A stretch of DNA of 55,000 nt from Paulinella micropora (lineage: Eukaryota > Cercozoa > Imbricatea > Euglyphida > Paulinellidae): NCBI GenBank assembly GCA_019918135.1, contig WBZZ01003516.1, positions 1-55,000 on the forward strand, written 5' to 3'. Position numbers and translations under genes: made by a program. A model generated the notes under the pieces. The model saw only the letters and a list, made by a program, of their open reading frames with translations, ran no database searches and was not told the DNA's origin. Of this stretch, positions 9,712 through 19,240 are shown piece by piece; the stretch's first letter is position 1; every line of letters starts with the position of its first letter.

Positions 9712-11040
9712 TCAGTCTCCAAGCAGCTGTGACGCCGATCTTGCCATAAACCAGTCACGCTCTTTTTGGCTAAAGGTGTCTACCAGGCCAGCGCTTGTTA
9801 AAACTGGATGTAGATTTTGTTGCAACCAGGACTTCAAATTACGCCAGATTCTATCGTCAAACCTATGGTGGTCTAGGATCAGGGTCTGCAGGCGAGGAAA
9901 CTTTAGCAGCAGAGGTGGTTCTTGGAAGCCTACATTTATGCCGTCCTCTTGTCCATGCAACGACAGCAGCCGCAAATCCCGCAAGCGTAAACCGGCCAGC
10001 ACCAGTAGCTCATCTCCCGGAATTTCTAGCTCCAGCGCTTGTAGCTTGAGATCAGCCGGGAAATGAGCCAGTAACAATGTGCAGCCTGGAGCTAGCACCC
10101 TTAACTGCCTCAGCTGAGCGGCGTCGCTCAGGAGCGTGACATCGCCCAGCTCTGCTTCGCCGTGCAGGCAATAGTCCAGGTACAGGAGTCGCAGCCGCTC
10201 GCAGTTCAGGTGCTGGAGCACATCGAAGTTGAGGTGCCGAAGCCCCCACAGCCTCAGAGCTCTGAGCCGTAGTGTTTGTAGGCTGGGACAGTCCTGGAGG
10301 TCGTGGCTGCTCAGGGCGGGTTCGCGCTTGGTGTCTTCCGTGAGGCCGAGCTCTTCCAGCGCGGTCAGCCGCTGCAGCACGCGCTCCAGCGTGGCTGCGT
10401 CTAGACGGCAGTTTTCGAGTGACAGCCTTTTTAACCCGGATGGCATTCTGGTCAAATCACTAGCTAGTTTGGAGCGCAGTTTCTGATCGAAGGATGCGAC
10501 GTATCGGTCCATCTCGAAGCTATGAAAGGACACGCTCAGCTCACGCAGCGTCGGTAGGAGAGGGAGCCCTGTCGTGCCTTCTGTGTACCAGTGAGCGCTG
10601 CCTAGGCAGCCTCGGTAGTGCAGCGACTGAACTTCGGCGGGCCAGCCGATAACACGTGTATAGTAATGATCAACGACGAGCAGGTCGGCGCGCACGCCGC
10701 GTAGGTCTGGGCGAGATTTCGAGAAGTCTAGGCGTGTGAGATCGAGTTGCTTGAAGTGCAGCCCCTCCACCAACTTGGCATCATCTGGCAAACGGCAAGA
10801 AGAGAACGTCACTCTCGCTTTTGCCCACACGGGCCTCCAACGCCGGAGCATATCGACGACGCTTTTGCCAAAGAAATCCAGACTCTCGGTGAATTCTAAG
10901 CGGGACCAGACGTCGCTGTTGGTACAAAACAGTTCACACAGAGAACGAGAAACAGACGCCACGCGCAGAGCGTCTGGGAGCTTGAGACAACTGAGCACGC
11001 AGGGCCATAGATCTGCCGGCAGCGTCTCTAGCCGCGCCTA
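9712..11040 (-). CDS. F-box/leucine-rich-repeat protein, main exon
   Basis: An uninterrupted frame of more than 430 codons. It begins just inside a stop with RLETLPADLWPCVLSC, which matches the F-box core (L-P-x-D-L-W) seen in the two other F-box/LRR genes of this window, followed by ALRVASVSRSLCELF. Leucine-rich repeats fill the rest (LKRLSLENCRLDAATLERVL, LRELSVSFHSFEM). There is no ATG before the F-box, and the bases before it (CCTGGCCTTAG on the minus strand, preceded by T-rich sequence) look like a 3' splice site. A 5' exon is therefore likely (next entry). F-box proteins recruit substrates to SCF ubiquitin ligases; many large viruses use them to redirect host protein turnover. Confidence 0.7.
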
Positions 11041-11284
11041 AGGCCAGGACGACAGGTGCCGAAAAAAAAGAGCCAGCAAACAAAAAAAGAAACGAGTTAG
11101 CAACAGCAGGCCAAGACCTTGGGGGTTTCGCTGGGCGCTGCTGTGGGTGGCCTGCGAAAAAAAAGACATTCCAGCCTGGAAGAGCGAGCGCAAGCATCGT
11201 CAGACAAAAATCAAAAGGAAATCAGGCACGAGAAGCGGGGACAGCGAGAAAAGAAAGAGGCAAAAAGAGGATACTAGCACGTGT

Positions 11285-11359
11285 ACTTGGTGGTCTCTGG
11301 TGCGCCGGTACGGCGCTTTTTGGCGGCCGGGGGGCCGGCTGTTGGGCTCTCGTCACTCA
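11285..11359 (-). CDS. candidate 5' exon of the F-box/LRR gene
   Basis: ATG at 11,357-11,359 begins MSDESPTAGPPAAKKRRTGA, a Pro/Ala start with a KKRR basic patch like a nuclear localisation signal. The two other F-box/LRR genes also have basic, disordered N termini directly before the F-box. The frame meets a stop after about 28 codons, and GT dinucleotides lie just before it. An intron of roughly 240-270 nt to the TTAG at about 11,041 would join it to the main exon. No single donor-acceptor pair gave a clean frame with a strong consensus, so the exact junction is unresolved. Confidence 0.4.
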
Positions 11360-11679
11360 TAGCCGTGCCGCCCCACCTCCCCAAAAAAAAAAACAACAAC
11401 AGAAAATCCTACATCATTCTCCTTATGTTTTAAGTACTGGCACTACCGAAAGAGACTCCAAGCAAGAAACCAAAAAATAAAAACAAAACAAAACAAAGCC
11501 CGGCCAACTTTTTTTTGAAGGCAGTGGGAAGAAGAAAGGGAAGAGAGCGCGGGGCCGGCCCCTCCCCTTTGCCTAGTAACTCTTGTAGGCCGTTCGTTTC
11601 TTTTTTTTTCTTTGCTTTCTTTTTCTTTTTCTCTCTCTCTCAGCCCAAAACAAAGCCTGGTACCCCCCCCTCTCTCACC

Positions 11680-11800
11680 CCCAAAGAAAAAGGTCCAACA
11701 AAGCCGTTCCCTCCAACCCGTGCAGTTTGGAAAAAAAAGAAAAAGAAGAAAAAAGAAAAGCTCTGGGTCAACGCCGGCGGGCGGGAGGAAAGCGTTACGG
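11680..11800. repeat. dispersed intergenic repeat, copy 2
   Basis: Second copy of the block series seen at 9,238-9,340 (AAAAAGGTCCAAC, CCCGTGCAGTTTGG, A/G tract, AAAAGCTCTGGG, CAACGCCGGCGGGCGGG), on the same strand, with a longer A/G tract in the middle. Confidence 0.65.
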
Positions 11801-11819
11801 CGGCCCTCCCCCCCCCCCC

Positions 11820-11884
11820 CCCCGGCCCCCCCCTCCATTTCTTTGCAAAGCCTTTTTTTTGCAAAGAGGGGGGGCCGGCCGAAT
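11820..11884. repeat. inverted repeat flanking a T-run
   Basis: CCGGCCCCCCCCTC followed shortly by CTTTGCAAAG on the left is mirrored by GCAAAGAGGGGGGGCCGG on the right, across a T-run. Like the inverted repeat at 2,692-2,847 it places C- and G-runs as opposed arms. Confidence 0.6.
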
Positions 11885-12066
11885 ACGGAAAGGGTAGGGG
11901 GGGGCCGGCCCTCTTTTCGGCTGCGAAACAAAAGGGGGGGCTTTTTTTTGTTTCTGCCAGGCCTCAAAATCCTCGGGCCTCACACAAACCCCTTCCCCCC
12001 TTGTCGCTCAGAATTTCTTGTCCTTGCGGCGGATCCTGTTCATTTCACCACGCTAACGGGAGGGGG

Positions 12067-13689
12067 ATGGCGTGTGAAGCCAAGGCAGTGAGTGTCTTTG
12101 TGAGCAAGTACGGGGACCGCGACGCCGTTGCCGCGTTCGCAAACGACGTGAAGCTGCGCGTCTTCGGCCAGACGCTCGTCCTCCGCTCGTCGCAGGGCGA
12201 AGTCGCGCCGGCCTGCGAGCACTGCTTCACCCGCCGCGGCCGCTGTCGCGAGGCCGTGGCCGCGACAGTGCTGTGCGCCAGCCACACCCGCCGGCTGCAG
12301 AAGAAGCGCCGCCGTCAAAGGGAAAAAAGGAAGACCAAACGACAGAAACTGAACGACGTTGTGGCGCTGCCAGAGGTTGGAGAAATTGTCGACCACCAAC
12401 AAAACGGGCGGGACTATCAGTTGAAGGTAAGTGCAGGTGGTGCCCTTTTCAGTCGAGCGAGCAAAGATCCGCTGGGTTGGACATACTGGAAACATGCCTG
12501 CTCCAGTTGTTGGCAAGAAGAGACTGTTATTTGTGCAGGCAGTTACTGGACAGAAGACGGACAGCAACAGTTCAAGCTCTGCGCAAAGCATGCTCGTGCT
12601 CTCAGGTGCCACCAGGTGCTTAAGCCCTGCGAGGACTGTCCGACTGGCTCCAAGAAATATGCCACCTTTGCGGACGAACAAGGTCGAAGCAATAGGCTGT
12701 GCAGCGTTCATGCTCGCATGAGAGAGTGCCACGAGGTGCAAAATCCTTGTGAGGCCTGTCCTGCTGAGGCAAAAAAGCAAGCTAGCTTTCCGGACGAAAA
12801 GGGGCAGGCAAACAAACTTTGTAGCATTCATGGAAAACGGATAGGGGTATCGCATGTGCAAAACCCTTGCAAAGCGTGCCCTGCCGAGTCGAAGAAAGAA
12901 GCTCACTTTGCTGACGAACGCGGCCGCGCCAGAAAGCTCTGCAGCGAGCACGCACGCGAGCGCAGCTGTCATGTGCCGCTAAGTCCCTGCGAGGACTGTC
13001 CAGCCAGCAGTAAGAAAGAGGCAGCCTTTCCAGATGAGCAGGGGCGCAATAACCGCCTGTGCGCGAAGCACGCGAAACTTAGAGGCTGCCATGCGGTTCA
13101 TAGGCACTGCGAAGACTGTCCAGCCAGCAACAAGAAAGACTCGTCTTTTGCGGATGAACAAGGACGCAAAGACCGCTTGTGCGCCGAGCACGCGTTTGAG
13201 AGAGGTTTGATTCCTAAGCCGGCCGCGGGCTGCTCGATCGCGGCGTGCAGGCTGTGGGACAGGCTGGAGCAAACGCTTGGCTGGAAAATCCAGCACAAAC
13301 ATTTTGTCAATGGAAGTGAGTTGCCACAAGGAAAAGAAGCAAATGTTCCCGGCACGAGGCTGCTGTTGGACGGCTACGACGCGGCCAGGAATTGTGTGTA
13401 CGAGTTCCACGGCAACGCGTACCACGGCTTCCCGCCCGGACATTCAAAGTACGCCGAGGGCCGGTCGCGAGTTACCGGACGTCGCAATCGAGATTTGTAC
13501 ATGGAGACTATGGCCCGCATGTACTTTATTCGACAGAAAATGCCGGCCGGCTGCCGCGTGTTTTACGTGTGGGAGCACGAGTACGCGAAGATAAAGGACA
13601 AGCCGTTTGCTTCTGCGGCGTCGATATTGCACGAGCTGCCACCAGGAGAGGATTATTTCGAAGAAGAGTTGGAATCAGAGGAAGAGTAG
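12067..13689 (+). CDS. EsV-1-7 cysteine-rich repeats fused to an endonuclease domain
   Basis: 540 residues from the ATG at 12,067; the frame is open further upstream only through homopolymers. After a basic segment (about residues 80-95), roughly residues 150-385 contain five to six Cys/His repeats of about 40 residues with the pattern C-x2-C-x~19-C-x2-H, each carrying FADEQGR and an LC-x2-HA core (for example NRLCSVHARMRECH). This resembles the EsV-1-7 repeat of stramenopiles and large algal viruses, except that C-x2-C stands where C-x4-C is usual. The C-terminal domain (about 390-525) has LLLDGYDAARNCVYEFHGNAYHG, that is, D then E-F-H-G, the signature of Vsr/restriction-like endonucleases found with such repeats in giant viruses. 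A DNA-directed nuclease is likely; its target is unknown. AATAAA follows the stop at about 13,709. Confidence 0.75.
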   Translation: MACEAKAVSVFVSKYGDRDAVAAFANDVKLRVFGQTLVLRSSQGEVAPACEHCFTRRGRCREAVAATVLCASHTRRLQKKRRRQREKRKTKRQKLNDVVALPEVGEIVDHQQNGRDYQLKVSAGGALFSRASKDPLGWTYWKHACSSCWQEETVICAGSYWTEDGQQQFKLCAKHARALRCHQVLKPCEDCPTGSKKYATFADEQGRSNRLCSVHARMRECHEVQNPCEACPAEAKKQASFPDEKGQANKLCSIHGKRIGVSHVQNPCKACPAESKKEAHFADERGRARKLCSEHARERSCHVPLSPCEDCPASSKKEAAFPDEQGRNNRLCAKHAKLRGCHAVHRHCEDCPASNKKDSSFADEQGRKDRLCAEHAFERGLIPKPAAGCSIAACRLWDRLEQTLGWKIQHKHFVNGSELPQGKEANVPGTRLLLDGYDAARNCVYEFHGNAYHGFPPGHSKYAEGRSRVTGRRNRDLYMETMARMYFIRQKMPAGCRVFYVWEHEYAKIKDKPFASAASILHELPPGEDYFEEELESEEE

Positions 13690-13757
13690 ACGACGGCCAA
13701 AAAAATACAATAAACTTTTAAACGATCTCATTGTTTTTTTACTAAAACAAACTCCTT

Positions 13758-14856
13758 TTACCTATCCTCTGCGTTGGCATCAGTCTTAGCTTTTTTTGCC
13801 GGTGGCTCAGGACTGTCGGCGTCCTCTGCTGCCTCCGCCGCGGGGACCGCAGGAGGCACTACAGGGCGGGCCAGGCCTTGCAAGGCCCGCCCAGCCTGCT
13901 CGATCATGCTCGTCGGCACTTCCTTCAAAAAAATCCCGTAGGTACCCACTGCAAGCACGCACGAACGAATTCTAGCCGAAGTTACGTAACTCTGACTGAA
14001 CAAAAAATGACTGAGGGCCGCTTGTATGAGGTAGCGGTTCATCGGAAGATCGGGCCATTGGCAAAAATCGTCACCTCTCATTTTTGGCGTTTTGGCCGTC
14101 GCCCTATCTTGTGCGGCCTGCGTTTTTTTTTCTTTATCTCGACTAGCCAGACGTCTTGCGTCTTGGTGTCGCGCCAGACCTGGTCTACGTGTGTAACGAC
14201 CTCTAGCCCTATAGTGTGCACGGGAAGCTGTGCGTAAATTGGCTCGCCGAAGCGGCTGAAGAGGAAGGAGAGCGCGCTGGCGGCGAGGGGGTGCACGCAG
14301 TGCAGAGTGTCGGGGTCCAGGTCGACGCCCGTGCAGGCCTTGAGGCTGCGGCAGAAGCTCTGTTTCTGCTGCGGCGGCGCCCCTGCCCAAACGCTGTAAT
14401 TTTTCCTAAAGACGGTGCCCTTAAGCACGGGCGGCCGCAGGCCCGTGGCTATCTCGGTGAAGGCGGTGAGCTGGCAGTCTACAGCAAGGCCGTTTCCTGC
14501 AACAGCAACCAAAAAACATAAAAAAGCTCGGGACAGTTAAGCGACAACAACAAGGCCAGAGAAACGTACAGACCTCGGCCAAACCAGGGGGCCTGGATGT
14601 GCCTGGCGGAGTTCCGCTTCTGCGTGACAGAGGCGGCGCGTTCTTCCCATTGGGCGTACACGTTCTGTTTGGGTTTAATGGTTTTGTGACTGAACTTGGG
14701 GTCCTTCTGCCACACGTGCGCCTCGAGCCACGTGTGCACGCCCGCGAGCGCGCGGCCGCGGAACGAGGGCACGAAGATCGGCGGCAGTTGATTGATATGG
14801 TGCGTGACGTCGGGGTCGAGCGCGCGCCAGGGAGGTTTTTGCCTCTTCTTGGTCAT
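13758..14856 (-). CDS. PD-(D/E)XK nuclease with one intron and an A9 frameshift
   Basis: Exon 1 (14,574-14,856) starts MTKKRQKPPW and carries GVHTWLEAHVW, like the G-x-x-H-x-x-L-E motif I of Cas4/RecB-type nucleases. Splicing the 77-nt intron gives a good frame through the junction. Exon 2 holds LEVVTHVDQVW, then DVWLVEIKKK: the acidic residue and E-x-K of the PD-(D/E)XK core. Directly after the E-x-K a run of nine A residues (about 14,122-14,130) ends the first frame after a few basic residues. The protein-like continuation (MNRYLIQAALSHFLFSQSYV and on to 13,758) lies in another frame. Either the A9 run is mis-sequenced, slippage restores the frame, or the gene is broken. It would act as a DNA exo- or endonuclease in recombination or packaging. 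Confidence 0.6.
14497..14573 (-). other. candidate spliceosomal intron (77 nt)
   Basis: The donor GAG|GTCTGTACG is followed by a branch-like CTTAAC, a long T-rich tract and acceptor TTGCAG|GA. Removing the 77 nt keeps the nuclease frame open and removes the stop that otherwise truncates the first frame. A stronger-looking donor GTACGT four bases further in does not preserve the frame. cDNA would settle it. Confidence 0.6.
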
Positions 14857-14879
14857 GCAGTTCTTGGCGTTTTTGCTCT

Positions 14880-15181
14880 TTTGAACGAAATATAAAAAAA
14901 AAGGAAGAACGAGGGGTAGAAAATAAAGCAAAGAAGAAGAAGAAAAAAAACAGATTCGGGAAAGGAAAAGGAAAAAAAGTAGGGGCACAGCCCCCCTCCC
15001 CCCCAAAAAAAGAAGTGAGAGCACGGAAATGCTAGAGAGATTGCCCCCCTCCCCTCCCCGCAAGTTTCTGTGTGCCGCCAAATCTGCGCGTTGCCCCCCT
15101 CCCCCACCCCTTGCCATTAAACCCCCGCCTAAAATCAATCTTGGTTTACAATTTTTTGTTTTAAAAAAAGGAACGAGTTGT
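14880..15181. other. low-complexity intergenic region
   Basis: A- and C-run-rich spacer of about 300 bases between the nuclease start and the 3' end of the next F-box/LRR gene. No gene is seen. Confidence 0.6.
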
Positions 15182-16705
15182 TCAAGAATCCCATGGATCT
15201 TGCAGTTCATTGGCAGGAATAGATTGCGTGTCAACTTGCAAACCGGGCCTGGCCTGCCTGAGCCTCTGCAGCATTTCTGCTGGCGGAATTTGGCACTCGC
15301 TCATCTTAATTGTTTGCAACGCTCGGCAGTGCTTGAGCTCGGCCACGTCTCCGCCGAAATAGCACCAAGAAAATTCTAGTTCTTGCAGCACGTGACACTG
15401 CTTTATTTCGGAGAGCGTCGAGCTGGTTATGTTGTAAGACCCTAACACTAGCCGTTGTAGGCCCGCGCAGCCCGCAAGTCCCGTAGGAGTTTTCCTGTTG
15501 AGCACTCCGGTGGTTAAGGGCCCACAGCGCCACAGCTTCAAAGTGCAAAGCGAGCGGCATGCGTGCAGTGCCTTGAGGTTGGCAAATGGATTGGCTTGTC
15601 CCAATCGCAGTTCTTGGAGCGCGGGGCAGCGCTGCAATTTAGCCAAGCCCTGCAGGGTGAGGCCTGGACATCTGGACAGACACAGGGCCTGCAGGCCCGG
15701 CCAGCCGGACAGTTCTTCCAGCAGCTCATCCGACGCGCCGGGATCCAGAGCCAGCTTGAGCTTTGTGAGGCCCTTGTCCAGTGAACGTACGGCGGCTGGT
15801 GGGAGGGGCCTAAAGTCGAGCAAGTCCAGCTCCTGCAGTTTCGTGAGCGAAGGCAGTTGCTGGAGCACGTTCGTAGCTCCGACCAAGTCGCGCAAGGCCA
15901 GCCCCGTGATCGGCAGGTCCTGCAGGCCGGAGCCCGTGATTTGGTGGCAAGAGGCTAGGTAGAGTTTCTGGAGTTTCGGCATCGAGCGTAGATGTTTCAG
16001 CCCGTGGTCTGTAATTACACGACAATCGTGCAGCGCCAGGCTCTGTAGTTGCTGCAGTTCCCGCAGGTTCCGGAGGTTTTCGTCGTGGACTCTTTGGCTC
16101 GAAATCACGAGCGTCCGGAGAGTCTGGGTGTGCTGACTATCTTTCAGAGACAGACAGATGTTGATGGTGCCCCTGGCCACTAGGTTGTGGATGCAGCCAA
16201 ACTCGTCCAGGGCCTTGCTTTCTTGCCACAACCGGTCAGAGTACCATTCGCCCTCCAGGACCAAGGTTTCTACCGTGACGGTTTTTAGGGAGTAGCCCTG
16301 GTAGTCGGACCAGCGTTCGCGGTCTTGGTAGTAGGGCTGCTGTAGCACCAACCGTTGTATAGGGCGTTCGGCATCGGCGCAGGCGCGGGTAAAGAACCGG
16401 AGTATTCTCCGGTGCTGCTCGTTCGAAAACCTAAACACTGGCTGCTCGTAGTTTGCCCAGAAGGCGAGTTGCTGGACTAAAGCCAAAGAGTTTTTGCACG
16501 CGAGCGCGAACCGGGCGGCTTCCTCCGCGCCTGCCAGGTCTCTCACCATTGGCCAGAGATCGTCAGGCAGTTTGAACAGCCAGCAAGACTGCTCGAACCG
16601 AAGTTTGGTTCTTTTGCGTGGCCTAACCTCTTCAAGCGGCGCCGAGAGAGGGGGGATCCCGCGGGTGGCTCGGGCTGACCTCCTCGTGGCCAGAAAATAA
16701 CTCAT
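15182..16705 (-). CDS. F-box/leucine-rich-repeat protein, intact
   Basis: 507 residues from ATG at 16,703-16,705. A basic N terminus (RPRKRTK) leads to the F-box FKLPDDLWPMVRDLAG (about residues 49-64) and ALACKNSLALVQQL. The rest is a leucine-rich-repeat solenoid of the cysteine-containing F-box/LRR type (LQSLALHDCRVITDHGLKHL, LQALCLSRCPGLTLQGLAKL). This is the architecture of substrate-recognition subunits of SCF ubiquitin ligases. It is the only LRR gene in the window without a break and provides the reference for its relatives at 9,712-11,040 and 16,890-18,066. It may redirect host ubiquitination; the target is unknown. Confidence 0.8.
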   Translation of the reverse strand: MSYFLATRRSARATRGIPPLSAPLEEVRPRKRTKLRFEQSCWLFKLPDDLWPMVRDLAGAEEAARFALACKNSLALVQQLAFWANYEQPVFRFSNEQHRRILRFFTRACADAERPIQRLVLQQPYYQDRERWSDYQGYSLKTVTVETLVLEGEWYSDRLWQESKALDEFGCIHNLVARGTINICLSLKDSQHTQTLRTLVISSQRVHDENLRNLRELQQLQSLALHDCRVITDHGLKHLRSMPKLQKLYLASCHQITGSGLQDLPITGLALRDLVGATNVLQQLPSLTKLQELDLLDFRPLPPAAVRSLDKGLTKLKLALDPGASDELLEELSGWPGLQALCLSRCPGLTLQGLAKLQRCPALQELRLGQANPFANLKALHACRSLCTLKLWRCGPLTTGVLNRKTPTGLAGCAGLQRLVLGSYNITSSTLSEIKQCHVLQELEFSWCYFGGDVAELKHCRALQTIKMSECQIPPAEMLQRLRQARPGLQVDTQSIPANELQDPWDS

Positions 16706-16889
16706 GTCCCCTTTTTATAAAGTTGGAGTGTTCACTTTCTGTGCACCGGGGAGGGGGAGTGTTCTTCTTTTTTCCTGCTGCCCCCCCCCCGCTTCTTCCG
16801 GGCCAATTTCCTTTCCCTTCCCCCCGCCCATGCTCTTTGTGGGGGGGGGCCCTGCGGCGCCTGTGTGTTGCACCAAGGTTTTGGCTTTT

Positions 16890-18066
16890 TTAATTAAACT
16901 GTGAAGAAATCTCTAGGTCGGGCCTCCTTCTCTGCAGGCGCTCGAGCATTTCCTGCGTTACGCCCCCGGATTCGTACACGTCAAGCTTTTTCAGCGAACG
17001 GCAATACTGAATCGGGTCTAGCGTGTTAATCCCCGGACAGGACTGTAGTTCCAATTTTGTTAGGTTGTCGCAGTGCTGTAACTCAGCGAGCCACTCACTA
17101 GTCAAGTTTGCGCAGCCATGAATATCTAAATGGTAGAGCGAGGCACATCTTCGCAGGCAGAGGTGCTTGTAACATTGGTACATTTCCGGACGGTGAGACA
17201 CCGCAGCGTGGGGACATTGAGCGCGCCGGTCAGGCCCGTACAGGATTCCAGGGACAGGCTTTCGAGCGCTTTGCAGTCTCGGAGCGCGGCCAGCCGGTCG
17301 TCGGTGATGCGGGGGCAGCGCGAGAGCCATAGCTTTCGGAGCTTGGGGCACTCGGGGAGCTGGCCCAGGCATGCCCCCGTGATTCGCGCGCAACCCCCCA
17401 GGAAAAGCGCTTGTAGGTCCTTAAGGTCCTTGAGCCCCCGCAGTGCCTGGTCGGTAGGGCTGCCCGAGAGCCACAGCCATTCAAGTCTTGTCAGTTTGGG
17501 CAGGACGCGAGCTAAAGTGTCGTCCGCGCGCTGATCGTTTGTTTGGATGCTCAGAGAAAGGAGCGAACCGGCGCTGCGCAACTGCGCTAGCGGTTTAATG
17601 TCCTGGCAGTTCGATAGAAACAGCTTGTGGATGGACGGAAAGGCCCGCAAGAGCTTTGCCCAGGGTTGATCTTGCTGACCAGTCAGAGCTAGTTTCTTGA
17701 CTGAGAAGCCCGAGAGCACACGGAGGTCGGCTTCCCGCACAGGGCGTTTGATGTTTAGGCTGCCCAAGAGAGTAGACTTGTGTAGCCAGGCGAGTATGCG
17801 CCGGTGGGGGGCAGCTCGAGCTCGAAGGCGGGCTGTTGGAAGTTCCCCCAGAACGTGGGGCCCTGCACCAGCGCCAGTAGGGCCGTGCACGTCAGGGCCA
17901 GGGCGCTCGCGAGGTCGGGGCCGGCCAGGCAGTTGATCATTGGCCATACATCCTCTGGCAGAGTGAGCAGCGACGAGGCTCTGTTTGTCTGCACAAGGGA
18001 CCTGCGCTTCGATGCTCCCGGACCCCCTGCCGCCAGCTTCCTAGCGGACTTAATTTTTTCGGCCAT
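16890..18066 (-). pseudogene. F-box/leucine-rich-repeat protein, split by two frameshifts
   Basis: ATG at 18,064-18,066 gives MAEKIKSARKLAAGG and the F-box TLPEDVWPMINCLAGPDL. The frame fails at a C6 run near 17,810, where the reading continues in another frame as HRRILAWLHKSTLLGSLN, then LRRs (LQALFLGGCARITGACLGQL, LRKLWLSRCPRITDDRLAAL). A second change near 17,150-17,190 shifts to LCLRRCASLYHLDIHGCANL and on to the stop at 16,890. The parts are collinear with the intact gene at 15,182-16,705, so this is a tandem paralogue of about 390 residues that has decayed, or that suffers two indel errors. It has the same strand and orientation as its intact neighbour. Confidence 0.65.
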
Positions 18067-18249
18067 GTTTTTTTTTATAGAGAGAGAGAAAATGGGAGGG
18101 AAAATGGGAGGGAAAATGGGTGGCCTTGCGGCGGTCCTCCCCCCCCCCCCTTTTGCTTCGATTGTGTGGGAGAGAGAGGGCCTACGAAGAAACACCCTCC
18201 TCCCCCCGCCGCCTGTTGCGTACAAATTCCCCCCCTGCAAAACAGCGGC

Positions 18250-19065
18250 ATGACCGCGGAAGGTATTTCGTTGCAGGAAGTGCTGGCGAGCGCACCGCGC
18301 CGGGGAACAGCAGTGGTGGCCGGCTGGCCCGAGCGCGTGGTGTGCCAGACGTGCGGCGGCAACGAAATCGCCAGCGTCCAACAAGACCTGTTTGAATGCC
18401 CGTGCGGCTGGCAGGCGTCCGTGGTGGCCGAGAACGTGCGCGCGTTGCTGGCGCGCCTGGGCTACGAGCGCAAGGACTCGCTGGACCTGGTGGACATCAC
18501 GGGCGACTGGGCCCCGGCGCGCACGGGCGCGCCGGTGCTGACGGTGTTCTGGAGGTTCCTGCAGGACCCGCACGACACGCTGCTGCGGCGGAGCACGGCG
18601 AAGAAATGGATAGCAGCGGCGGAGGAGTCGGCGGCCTCGGAGCCCAGGCACTTAATTATCATCCACCGCAAGCGGCGCGCTCCGGTGGCGGAGCTGATGG
18701 CCGAGCGAGAGGTTGCGCTCGGGTGGCGCATAGACTTCTGGGACGAGGACTCGCTGTTGTTCACGCCGGGGGTGCGCGGGCTGTACCACCACGAGCACCG
18801 CGTGCTCGGCGCGGCCGAGTTAAAGAGGCTGGAAGCGGTGTTCCAGCTAGACGCCGGCCGGCTGCCCGTGCTGTTCAGTTCGGACCCCGCGGCCAAGTGG
18901 TGCGGCGCGCGCCCGGGGGACGTGGTGGCGGTGGAATCTACGTTTATGGACGGCAAGCAGCAACAATACAGGCGCTGCGTGTATTTGGCGGAGGAACGGT
19001 TCCGCAAGGAGTCGATAGTGGCGAAGAAGGCCGATGTGAGGGACAGGCACAACCGTTTCTTGTAA
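18250..19065 (+). CDS. RNA polymerase subunit RPB5 homologue
   Basis: 271 residues from ATG at 18,250. The C-terminal third matches the conserved assembly domain of RPB5/RpoH: HHEHRVLGAAELKRLEAVF (the 'H..LS..E...LL..Y' element), LPVLFSSDPAAKW (for LPRI...DPVARY), GARPGDVVAVE (for G...GQVVKI) and a closing Y-R-R-C-V strand. The N-terminal part has paired Cys motifs (VCQTCGG, ECPCGW) not seen in cellular RPB5, and VLTVFWRF recalls the RPB5 jaw. A short tail after the core (about 30 residues) is extra. RPB5 holds the jaw of nuclear-type RNA polymerase, so the virus very likely carries its own transcription machinery together with RPB10 at 32,193-32,459. It is convergent with the capsid gene on its right. 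Confidence 0.8.
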   Translation: MTAEGISLQEVLASAPRRGTAVVAGWPERVVCQTCGGNEIASVQQDLFECPCGWQASVVAENVRALLARLGYERKDSLDLVDITGDWAPARTGAPVLTVFWRFLQDPHDTLLRRSTAKKWIAAAEESAASEPRHLIIIHRKRRAPVAELMAEREVALGWRIDFWDEDSLLFTPGVRGLYHHEHRVLGAAELKRLEAVFQLDAGRLPVLFSSDPAAKWCGARPGDVVAVESTFMDGKQQQYRRCVYLAEERFRKESIVAKKADVRDRHNRFL

Positions 19066-19240
19066 AGAAGCCTGGGGAAATGGAGAGAGAGAGAGAGAGG
19101 GGGGGGTGGGGCCCGGCCTTGGGCAAGCCAAGCAAAGAAAGATTAAAAAAAACTTTTTTTTTAATTGTAACTTGGTTGACTTTTCCGGAAGAAAAAAATA
19201 GAGAGTGGGGGCGCGAATGGTAGGAGACTTTCGCGGTGCT

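Larger units (their letters stand above)
11360..12066. other. low-complexity intergenic region
   Basis: About 700 bases of A-, T-, C- and G-runs upstream of the EsV-1-7 gene. Open frames here are homopolymer translations. It contains the second copy of the dispersed intergenic repeat and a hairpin. Confidence 0.6.

Noticed and set aside
14497..14569. Alternative donor GTACGT for the nuclease intron
   Set aside because: It matches the donor consensus better but puts exon 2 in the wrong frame with every nearby acceptor.
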